From Alphaproteobacteria bacterium (lineage in GTDB: Bacteria > Pseudomonadota > Alphaproteobacteria > Caulobacterales > Caulobacteraceae): a DNA stretch of 64,000 nucleotides. Location of the stretch: positions 292,809 to 356,808 of the forward strand of contig JAHJME010000009.1 of assembly GCA_018821435.1 (NCBI GenBank), written 5' to 3'. Positions 39,162 to 46,373 of the stretch are shown piece after piece (the stretch's first letter is position 1; every line of letters begins with the position of its first letter). Below the pieces are notes generated by a model. That model did not search any database. It saw only the letters and a program-made list of their open reading frames with translations, and was not told the DNA's origin. The position numbers and the translations under genes are program-made.

Positions 39162-39306
39162 TCTTTTGGGTCTACGACCGTTTTTGTCGTAGCGGTGGTG
39201 GGACCGCCCTTTGATTTTGGCAGTGGGCTGCCCCGGAACTTGACACTGATCTTCTCCTCCGCGCTTCGAAGAGGGGACGATTTGGCAGTTTCCAGGGCTC
39301 ACAGTT

Positions 39307-39405
39307 GGTTTCCCGGTTTCGTTGACAATCCTGGCACTGAATTCGTTGGCGAAACGCGAGGGTGGTTTCCCAGTTCGCCCACACTGGGAAACCGACTGGG
39401 AAACC
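39307..39405. repeat. Element A: inverted GGTTTCCC words, left flank of the three-gene cassette
   Basis: GGTTTCCCGGT (39307), GGTTTCCCAGT (39364-39374), ACTGGGAAACC (39383-39393) and a second ACTGGGAAACC (39395-39405) are arranged so that the middle two form a perfect 11-bp hairpin with an 8-base loop. CTGAATTCG lies at 39337. The 39383-39405 stretch and the CTGAATTCG word recur with nearly identical spacing in element B at 42558-42675, in the same orientation. Apart from this element, a small CTACGAC/GTCGTAG hairpin at 39172-39192 and the LexA box, I see no gene between recA (39054) and 39595. Confidence 0.6.
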
Positions 39406-39594
39406 TCGTGCTGAGGCCGAACCGTCGCTAGCGACCGACAGGCCGAGCCGCTCTGCGCCAGTTTTCTCCCGAAACCCAGCCCGACCATCGGGTGCTCAAG
39501 GCGATCTCGTCAGTCCGGGCGAGCGATGGTACGCGAGCAACAAGTGCAACGTGTCCGCCCGGCTGGTCCGAGACGCGCGAGGGAGCCAGGCACC

Positions 39595-40764
39595 GTGCTG
39601 AAGATTGTAAAACTGGCGCTGAACGCCTTCCCGACGACGCCGTCGTCGCTTGTAGATCCAGCGACCGGCCAGGCCGTCCCTCAGGTCGGCGTCGAACTCG
39701 CCGACCTCTATCACCAATTCTATATCGACACCTACGCTGAGGGACCGCCAGACCCAGACCCAGCGCACTTCGAGCACGCGCACCATCTGCTGCCGTGCCA
39801 GGACTTTCGGTTCAAATGGAACGGCCTCGGCGTCAATAAGACGGCCAAGGCCAGCGGGTCCAACCGACTTGGCCAAGCCTTCTGCCGCTGGTTCCTCAGC
39901 GAGCATCTCGGGATCGACTACATCGCCCATATCGACGACGTTCGTGACCACGGCGCCCTTCGCCAGTTCGGCGGGATCAGCGTGGCCACGACCACGAGCA
40001 CTGAAGGCGACGCCCCGGACTACTTCTGCGCTACGGGCTCCAACCAGGTCTCGCTCGCCGAGGCCAAGGGCACGATCAAGGCCGTCGGTTTCGGAACGAA
40101 GGCATTTCAGGCGTGGCGCAACCAGTTCGACCGCGTCCAGGTCAGAGACCACTCGGGCATGCTGCTGACCGTCAAGGGCGTCATCGTGGCCACGCGTTGG
40201 GCCTTCGAGACCGACAGCGCCGGAATCCGCACCACCCTGTCAGCTGAGGATCCAGCGACGCCGGGACGGCGGCCGCTCGGCGACGATAGCCCCGGGCTGG
40301 CGTACGCGATTAAGGCCCTGAATTACGCCGCCAGCTTGCGTCGCCTGCGCCAGCCGCTGTTGGCTGCCGCCCTGCAGGCAGGAGTGCGCATCCAGCCCGA
40401 GTTGCTGTTTAACGCGACGGTGTGGGAGAGCCCCTGGCCGCCGCTCAAGGGGTTGCGCTTCGTCGGCGGCTACTTCCCCAAAGGTCCCGGGGCGGTGCTG
40501 CCGTACATCCTAGGGGGTGGGAAGCTGACCTACACCCCGCCCGACCCTTTGCGCCTGGACATCGCCTCCGGCACCTTCGTTGGTATCGAGGAGCAGACCT
40601 TCCGGGCGCTGGCCGACACCGCGCGCAAGGGCCCCGGCCACATAGCGGAGCTGCGGCCGATCGAACGGCGCTCGGTCGGCTACAGCGGGATCAGCTTGCT
40701 GGGAGACGGCCACGTCATCGGCCCGATCGACTTTTTCTTCCCGGCCGAGGCGATCACCCTCTGA
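39595..40764 (+). CDS. Unrecognised protein with a PD-(D/E)xK nuclease-like motif
   Basis: A 389-residue soluble protein I cannot assign to a family. Residues 141-158 read PD-Y-F...SLAEAKGT: a literal Pro-Asp followed 14 residues later by E156-x-K158. This is the spacing and form of the metal-binding motif of PD-(D/E)xK nucleases. The GTG at 39595 follows GGGAG and is chosen as start; the frame is open from 39526. It lies 145 bases before the DprA-like gene in the same orientation and between the two flanking elements, so it may be a component of that defence cassette. The fold call is an inference. Confidence 0.6.
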   Translation: MLKIVKLALNAFPTTPSSLVDPATGQAVPQVGVELADLYHQFYIDTYAEGPPDPDPAHFEHAHHLLPCQDFRFKWNGLGVNKTAKASGSNRLGQAFCRWFLSEHLGIDYIAHIDDVRDHGALRQFGGISVATTTSTEGDAPDYFCATGSNQVSLAEAKGTIKAVGFGTKAFQAWRNQFDRVQVRDHSGMLLTVKGVIVATRWAFETDSAGIRTTLSAEDPATPGRRPLGDDSPGLAYAIKALNYAASLRRLRQPLLAAALQAGVRIQPELLFNATVWESPWPPLKGLRFVGGYFPKGPGAVLPYILGGGKLTYTPPDPLRLDIASGTFVGIEEQTFRALADTARKGPGHIAELRPIERRSVGYSGISLLGDGHVIGPIDFFFPAEAITL

Positions 40765-40909
40765 GCACAGGTCGACGTTGACCGACTCGACGATAGGGAA
40801 CAAAATAGGAACACGGCAGAGTGGGCTTTTCACGCCCGTTGCCTTTCGCATGCCCCTTTTTGGGCGCGGGTTGAATCGTGTTGGTGTTACGCTTAGGCGG
40901 GGAGACTAA

Positions 40910-41800
40910 ATGGCGCTGCTTGCTTACAGCTCGGACGGACCGGCTCTAGCCGCCACCATCTCGCCGCGTCGCGAGATCGGCGCCTACGAAGCACTCTGGC
41001 TCGAACAGGGCGCGACGTTCAAGACGCTCGCCGACCGTTTCGCCAAAGATCCAACAGCGCTTCCGTCCGACATGGTCTCCCCGTCCGTCGCGGACGCATG
41101 CGCCGATGAGGTCTTCTCAGTTTTCGCCAAGACCGGCGTCAGCCGCTTTGGCGTGCGGATCAACCACGCGGGTGACTATCCGAAGAAGCTGCGAGACGCC
41201 CGCTATCCGGTCGAGCTGCTGTACTACCAAGGCGCCTGGGAGTTAACCGAGGCGCGTGCCGTTGCAGTGGTCGGAAGCCGCAAGGCCTCGCCGGAAGGCG
41301 TAAAGCGCGCCCAGCAGATCGCGCGCGCCCTGGTGCAGCGGGACTTCACGGTCGTCTCGGGACTCGCCGAAGGCATCGATACCGCCGCCCATAGCGCAGC
41401 ATTGGCCGAGAACGGCCGGACCATCGCCCTGCTCGGCACGCCGCTCAGTTCGGTGTACCCAGCCACTAACCGGGCGCTGCAAGAACGGATCGCCAACGAA
41501 CAGCTCGTAATCTCTCAAGTTCCGGTCCTGCGCTACGACCGCCAGGCTCCACCGCAGAACCGCCTGTTCTTCCCTGAGCGCAACGTCACCATGAGCGCGC
41601 TCACGGAGGCCACGGTGATCGTCGAGGCCGGCGAAACGTCCGGCAGCCTGACCCAGGCCCGCGCCGCCCTCCACCAAGGCCGCAAGCTGTTCATTCTTGA
41701 TTCCTGTTTCCAGAAAGGCTTGACTTGGCCGGCTCGCTTCGAGGCTGAAGGCGCGATCCGCGTGCGCACCGCGGACGACATCTGGGCGGCGCTGGGCTGA
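40910..41800 (+). CDS. DprA/Smf-family protein, ShosA-like
   Basis: A 296-residue protein with a DprA-type Rossmann (SLOG-like) domain from about residue 80 to the end. VVGSRKASPEG (120-130) is the nucleotide or ssDNA-binding loop, and VVSGLAEGIDTAAH (148-161) is the most conserved DprA block. It lacks the C-terminal winged helix of competence DprA and carries an extra N-terminal domain (1-80) of unknown type. The next gene starts 3 bases after its stop and encodes a phosphoribosyltransferase-fold protein. That pairing matches ShosTA, in which the DprA-like ShosA acts as antitoxin. Confidence 0.8.
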   Translation: MALLAYSSDGPALAATISPRREIGAYEALWLEQGATFKTLADRFAKDPTALPSDMVSPSVADACADEVFSVFAKTGVSRFGVRINHAGDYPKKLRDARYPVELLYYQGAWELTEARAVAVVGSRKASPEGVKRAQQIARALVQRDFTVVSGLAEGIDTAAHSAALAENGRTIALLGTPLSSVYPATNRALQERIANEQLVISQVPVLRYDRQAPPQNRLFFPERNVTMSALTEATVIVEAGETSGSLTQARAALHQGRKLFILDSCFQKGLTWPARFEAEGAIRVRTADDIWAALG

Positions 41801-41803
41801 CCG

Positions 41804-42439
41804 ATGCGGCTGTCCGAGATCGACGACAGCAACCGCGCCGACCACACGCGCTTGCTCGCCGGAGATGCCTGCCTCTACCTGTATGAGTACACCAGCGGGC
41901 GCGACTACACGTTCAGCGCCACGAACAACCTCATCAACAATCTGAAGAAAAAGCCGACCGCAAGCCGCTCCCAGCTCGGCTACAAGGCCGGCGCCGTCAC
42001 CGGATGCGCTAGGGCCCTCGGCGCCGCCCTGAACCCCAAGTGGCTGGACATCGCGACGGTCGTGCCGATCCCCGGATCGAAAGCCGCCGACCATCCTGAT
42101 TTCGACACCCGGATGGAGCAGGTCGCTCGCCAGATCAGGCTAGGCCTCGACGTGCGCAACCTCGTCATCCAGGCGCAATCGACCAACGCCGCGCATGAAG
42201 TCGGCGTCGGCGATCGAGTGACGGTCGAGGAGTTGCTGAACCTCTACTCCATCGACGAGACGATCGCCGCACCCGCCCCGCGCGTGATCGGCATTCTCGA
42301 CGACATCCTGACCGCAGGCACCCACTTCCGGGCCATGAAGATCAAGCTCGCCGAACGCTTCCCGGGCGTGCCGATCACCGGCCTGTTCATCGCCCGCCGG
42401 GTCTTCCCGCCGGCCGCCGACGATTTCGACATCCTCTGA
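41804..42439 (+). CDS. Phosphoribosyltransferase-fold protein, ShosT-like toxin candidate
   Basis: A 211-residue protein with the type I phosphoribosyltransferase PRPP loop VIGILDDILTAGTHF at 161-175. A hydrophobic core strand precedes it (LDIATVVPIPGSK), as in ComF-like and other PRTases. It is coupled to the DprA-like gene by a 3-base gap. In ShosTA systems the PRTase protein is the toxic effector that arrests phage-infected cells and is neutralised by ShosA. The substrate is unknown. It could alternatively be a ComF-like competence partner of DprA, but no other competence gene is nearby. Confidence 0.78.
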   Translation: MRLSEIDDSNRADHTRLLAGDACLYLYEYTSGRDYTFSATNNLINNLKKKPTASRSQLGYKAGAVTGCARALGAALNPKWLDIATVVPIPGSKAADHPDFDTRMEQVARQIRLGLDVRNLVIQAQSTNAAHEVGVGDRVTVEELLNLYSIDETIAAPAPRVIGILDDILTAGTHFRAMKIKLAERFPGVPITGLFIARRVFPPAADDFDIL

Positions 42440-42557
42440 CGCGCATCGACAACCGGGCCACTACCCCGGTGGGACGGCTCTTCGCCTTTGTCATTGGCGA
42501 CCCGTTCAGTCTGTCTCTGGCAGCTACGTGTCGCTCTCGGCAGATATCTCACTGAGA

Positions 42558-42675
42558 GGCTTCCCAGTCGCGCGAGTGCTTTCCCGGTCCCAAGGACAAA
42601 ACTGAGTCTGAATTCGCCCAAGACTTCTGGAATTGGCTTTCTGTCGAGAGGGACCGGGAAACGAACTGGGAGACC
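42558..42675. repeat. Element B: diverged copy of element A, right flank of the three-gene cassette
   Basis: GGCTTCCCAGT (42558-42568) and ACTGGGAGACC (42665-42675) are the outer inverted pair. TTTCCCGGTCCC (42580-42591) and GGGACCGGGAAA (42650-42661) form a perfect 12-bp inner pair. CTGAATTCG is at 42608. The CTGAATTCG word lies 45 bases before ACCGGGAAAC here and 46 before ACTGGGAAAC in element A. The 23-base right ends match at 19 positions. I see no gene between the PRTase stop (42439) and 42801. Confidence 0.6.
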
Positions 42676-42800
42676 ATTTCCCCTTCCCGCCAGAAGCCGC
42701 CGCAATCACGCCACTGCTTGACTCCTGCCCCATGGTCCCTGAGCCAAGAACAAGCGTAGCCCGGGCGGCCGCCACACGGGCGCCAGTGCGGCGGGGGAAG

Positions 42801-43349
42801 ATGATGGCCAACTGGGTAGGAATGACGGTTAAGGCGCTCGTCTATACGGGTATCCTTGCCGGAGTAGCCTATTGCACGGTTAACGCCCGCGAGCGGGGCC
42901 AGGAGGAGAAGAAGGTCGAGGCCGCCGCAGCGGCTCGACACGAGGCGGAGATCGCCGCAGCTCGCGCGGTGTCGACCCTCCCGGCCGGAGTGCAATCAAG
43001 GTGGGAAGCCTACGTCGACCAGCGGTTCGATGCGCTCCTGAAGCGCCAGGGCAACACGCTTCGTGTGGGTGGAGCGGCGGCAAGCTACGTTTCGGCGAAT
43101 GCGCCGTACCACGTAGACTGCGACCCATTCGGCATAGAAGTGAATTTTGGGGACGGTGAAGATCAGCTTGGCGTGGCGATCACGCCGGGGATCTTCAACT
43201 TTACCGGGCCTGATGACACGGTCCCACAAAAAGCGCCGGAGCTTGGTGTGGCGACCGACAGCATTGCAGCTAAGCGGCTAGGCGAGGCTTTGTGTGAAAG
43301 AGTTGCGCTCCGAATGGAGCGGCTGGTCGCGTCGGGTGCTGATCGGTGA
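42801..43349 (+). CDS. Membrane-anchored protein of unknown function
   Basis: A 182-residue protein with one N-terminal membrane anchor (MTVKALVYTGILAGVAYCTV), then an Arg/Glu/Ala-rich helix and a soluble domain with two or three cysteines. I do not recognise the family. GGGGGAAG lies directly before a double ATG (42801 and 42804); either could be used. The region just upstream carries element B, so the gene's promoter may overlap that element. Confidence 0.55.
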   Translation: MMANWVGMTVKALVYTGILAGVAYCTVNARERGQEEKKVEAAAAARHEAEIAAARAVSTLPAGVQSRWEAYVDQRFDALLKRQGNTLRVGGAAASYVSANAPYHVDCDPFGIEVNFGDGEDQLGVAITPGIFNFTGPDDTVPQKAPELGVATDSIAAKRLGEALCERVALRMERLVASGADR

Positions 43350-43564
43350 CGGGCAGTCGGCTTCGGCTGCGGCCCGGCCCCCAAGTATTACCGAGCGATC
43401 GCGTGCCTGATCGATTCCGGAGGTGCTCAGTATAGGCTCGGCTTTTCGGCTCCCCGTTCTTTCACCGAAGCAAATCCTGGGTGACTGAACTATGCACGGA
43501 TACCGGCCGTGGAGCGTCCCGCACTTGGCGACTAGGCAACGCGCAGGCGCCGAAGGCTGCTGCA

Positions 43565-44383
43565 CTATTCGACGGCCCGCGAGGCCCTGAGCGGCGCGCC
43601 GGCCGCAACGGTGAGGCGGAGGCCATCCAAACCCGGCGGGTTCGAATGGCCAAAGAAGCCGATCTCGTCGAAAGGACTGCCTTCGACGAGCGCCTTTAGG
43701 CTGGGGTCAGCCGCGAAACGCTCTCGCAGCACGAGCATCAGGCGGTCTTGTTTCTCTGTTCCGTAGGCCAACACGCGTTTAGTGGCGGCTTCAATCACCG
43801 TAGTGAGCGCTTGATTGACGCTCCCTTTGGTGGCGGCCCGCAGGCTCGGGTAACTAAATGCAAACCCGTGAGGCCGGCGGTGCAGGACAACATGGTCCTG
43901 TGTCCAGCGCCCCCCGCCAGGGTAGCTCGCACCTGGGCCGTAGTGGGCGATCACGCCGTCGCGCAGTGCGGTCACCTCAAGATGCGCCCGACGAACCTCC
44001 GGGCTAAAGCTGCCGACGACATCCATCCGCTTGCGCGTTTTCGAGCCACTGTGAACAGCCCGGCAGTAAAGCATGACCGCGTGGACGAAGAGCGCCTCGA
44101 CTACCAATTGATCTTCGGGCCGCTCGTCAGCCTCGGCTAGACTGGGCGCCAATCGCGCGGCGGTTTCCATCGCACGCTTTGCCTCGCGCAGGTCTTCGTG
44201 AATGGCGGTTACGGCCTCGAGGCTGCGCAGTGCCTGCACTACAAGCCCGAGGCGAGGGTCGTTGATCGCCACCTGCTCGAAGGCTTGGGTCAGATCATAC
44301 TGGCCGTGGGCTACTGCGTGCTCGAGTGAATGCATATCCGACAGATCGTCATGGGGCGAAGGAGAGTCCAGACGAAACTCCAT
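43565..44383 (-). CDS. Hypothetical protein, helical
   Basis: A 272-residue protein without signal peptide or membrane span. Its first half is helical, with DLTQAFEQVAINDPRLGLVV and a HEDLREAKRAMETAARLAPS stretch. The second half has a WTQDHVVLHRRPHGFAF strand-rich segment. I recognise no catalytic motif. The ATG at 44383 is preferred; the frame is open to 44518, but that would overlap the start of the divergent gene. It sits between defence-type genes, which hints at an accessory role only by location. Confidence 0.55.
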   Translation of the reverse strand: MEFRLDSPSPHDDLSDMHSLEHAVAHGQYDLTQAFEQVAINDPRLGLVVQALRSLEAVTAIHEDLREAKRAMETAARLAPSLAEADERPEDQLVVEALFVHAVMLYCRAVHSGSKTRKRMDVVGSFSPEVRRAHLEVTALRDGVIAHYGPGASYPGGGRWTQDHVVLHRRPHGFAFSYPSLRAATKGSVNQALTTVIEAATKRVLAYGTEKQDRLMLVLRERFAADPSLKALVEGSPFDEIGFFGHSNPPGLDGLRLTVAAGAPLRASRAVE

Positions 44384-44479
44384 CCGAGATGCGCCAATAG
44401 CGGAAGTTGAGATCGGCACGGGAACCGGACGTTGGACGTCTTCTTGAACAGCTGCGAAGATCGGTTGAGGGGGCGAGGA

Positions 44480-45076
44480 ATGGTTGGGGTGGACTCCGAC
44501 GCGGTACAAGCGGCCCATATCGCGGCCCAGGCGACAGTCGACGCAGCGAAGATCGGGGCCGGAGCCTCGAAGTTCCAGTCGATCGTCAACGCGCTTGCAG
44601 CTTTGGCCGCCTTCGCCGGCGCTGCAGTGACCGGAGCGTTGGCCTATCGAAGCTCGCGCCGGCCAATAGAGCAGCAGGAGCGCCTAGACGAACAGAACCA
44701 GCAGAAAGCCCGCGCGCGCCTTGAGATCAACCTCACGGCCGCCCTTGCCGCTGCCGAAGAGGCGGTTCGAGACTTCGAGGGAGACTTCAACAGGCCAGTG
44801 CGCCTTCGGGTCCTAAACCTCGCCGGCGCTGGCCAAAAGCACGACTACAGCTTCCTAGGCGCACCCGTCGTCTCAGCTTTGGGTCGGGTCGAACGGGCAG
44901 AGGACAAGTATCGGGCGGCGAAGGACCCATTTCAGCGTGAATTCGGCTCTGCGGCCCGCGACGCGGCGGCTGCGACACTCAGCGAAAGACCGCAAGGCTT
45001 CGAAGCCGTCGTCAGCGCCGCGAAATCCTACAGAACTTCCCTGCGCTACCTCCGAAACAGGCTCAACGAGGCCTGA
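44480..45076 (+). CDS. Hypothetical membrane-anchored coiled-coil protein
   Basis: A 198-residue protein starting at ATG 44480 after a GAGGA ribosome site. One membrane segment spans about residues 31-52 (NALAALAAFAGAAVTGALAY) and is followed by a basic RSSRRP stop and a long charged helix (EQQERLDEQNQQKARARLEI). The layout, a short N-terminal region, one span and a coiled coil, resembles many small membrane proteins of unknown function in genomic islands. It is divergent from the gene before and convergent with the GIY-YIG gene after. Confidence 0.5.
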   Translation: MVGVDSDAVQAAHIAAQATVDAAKIGAGASKFQSIVNALAALAAFAGAAVTGALAYRSSRRPIEQQERLDEQNQQKARARLEINLTAALAAAEEAVRDFEGDFNRPVRLRVLNLAGAGQKHDYSFLGAPVVSALGRVERAEDKYRAAKDPFQREFGSAARDAAAATLSERPQGFEAVVSAAKSYRTSLRYLRNRLNEA

Positions 45077-45092
45077 TGCCGGACTGCGACCT

Positions 45093-45932
45093 CTACTCGA
45101 CGCTCTTCTTCATCTCTTCGATGAGAGCTTCCTTCTGGCGCCGGATAATTAGCGGGTCCGCGACCTGCACGAACTCCACGGCGGAGAAATTGTCGCCGCG
45201 CCGACGATTGAGAGGCGGCTCCAGACCCTCGATCAGCAACGCCTCCATCGTTTCTATGACGACGCCAGGCGTCCACGGAACATCCTCCTCGACCAATGCG
45301 CCGGCGTCGCTCACGCCCTTCAGCCCAAACCAGGAGAAGCGGTCCCAACGCCCCGATAGGCGATCGCTCGTATGGACGCGTAGGCGCGCGTATAAGGTGT
45401 CGGTCGCTCGGCCCACGTAGATCACGCGATCGCGGTCGTGGAGCAGATAGACGCCGATCTGCGCGGCGAAATTGACATCCGAAGCCCCATTGCCTTGGCG
45501 TCCCAGCAACCGGGCCGTGCCACTCCAAAGGACGTCATCCCGGCGCCAGTACATCCCAAATGCGCGAAGCGCGCCGGTCTCGGCGGAGTCCTCGGCTTCT
45601 TGCTTTGCCGACTGGCTCGTCTCCAATGGCGCATTGGCCTGCGCCTTGAGGGTGTACAGGCCTCGAGCCACCCGAGCGAAAGGGCTGGCCTTATCGCGAA
45701 CCGACGTGCTGAGGACCGAGGCGACTGTTTGCGCCGGGGTCGCGCCAACACTTCGCCGGAGGCCCTTCTCGATAATCCGCTCGGCGATCTCCGCGCAGCC
45801 TAGGGCGCCATCGGCTTTGGCGAGGACAGTTTGTATGGCTTCGAGCCAGGGCTTATCGGGCTCACGAGCGCGCGATGTGGCCCGCGCCTTGGTCGACTTC
45901 GCCAAGGGCTTCTTCTTCGCCGGTCGCCGCAT
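45093..45932 (-). CDS. HARE-HTH plus GIY-YIG domain protein, putative nuclease
   Basis: A 279-residue protein. A basic Lys/Arg-rich N-terminus leads into a HARE-type winged helix at about 28-96 (WLEAIQTVLAKADGALGCAE and FARVARGLYTLK). This domain is found in restriction endonucleases and RNA polymerase delta and binds DNA. Residues 158-245 form a GIY-YIG domain: IGVYLL, VIYVGRA, RLRVH, and the metal-binding Glu region METMEALLIE. GIY-YIG proteins of this type are modification-dependent or homing-like endonucleases. The gene is alone on its strand within the defence region. Confidence 0.78.
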   Translation of the reverse strand: MRRPAKKKPLAKSTKARATSRAREPDKPWLEAIQTVLAKADGALGCAEIAERIIEKGLRRSVGATPAQTVASVLSTSVRDKASPFARVARGLYTLKAQANAPLETSQSAKQEAEDSAETGALRAFGMYWRRDDVLWSGTARLLGRQGNGASDVNFAAQIGVYLLHDRDRVIYVGRATDTLYARLRVHTSDRLSGRWDRFSWFGLKGVSDAGALVEEDVPWTPGVVIETMEALLIEGLEPPLNRRRGDNFSAVEFVQVADPLIIRRQKEALIEEMKKSVE

Positions 45933-46373
45933 GAATCACCGCAATTGTCATATCGACGCTCCAGATCTCATGCAGCAATCTGCCAAGCAAGAAATTCGGC
46001 TCGCCAAAGGCGAGTTCGTAAACTCCGCAACCTGGGCGCTGGGCTTCCAAATTCGCGGCGGAGAGGCTGTCGCCACCCCGCAATCGAACGTTGTTCATGC
46101 GCCATTTGCGGAAGTTAGCTCCACACCAGATTCGAGACGCTCGCGAGGGGATAGTCGTGTGAGTCGATAGCCGATTCAGTAGGCTCCGATGAGCATGCAG
46201 GATCGGCGACGCGCGGTAGGCGCTTACGAGCAGCGGCGCCCGCTTGGGCCGCCAGGACGGCCCACGTGATCGCGTCATTCGCCCTCGGCTGTCCACGTTG
46301 CATCCAAGCCTGGCTTCAACTTCCGGTCTTGCCGTCAAGCTTGTAGGGGAACGGTTCCAGACACGAGTCGTCC
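45933..46373. other. Intergenic stretch of about 440 bases without a convincing gene
   Basis: No reading frame here has convincing coding character. A minus-strand frame at 45862-46098 (78 residues) looks faintly protein-like but overlaps the GIY-YIG gene by 71 bases. The stretch must contain the promoter of the Septu-like pair, but I see no clear consensus or operator. Confidence 0.4.

Noticed and set aside
39123..39488. Minus-strand frame of 121 residues between recA and the nuclease-like gene
   Set aside because: It runs through the LexA box and the inverted-word element and has a biased composition; it is more likely noncoding.
45862..46098. 78-residue minus-strand frame upstream of the GIY-YIG gene
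   Set aside because: It overlaps that gene by 71 bases on the same strand and shows no known domain or ribosome site.
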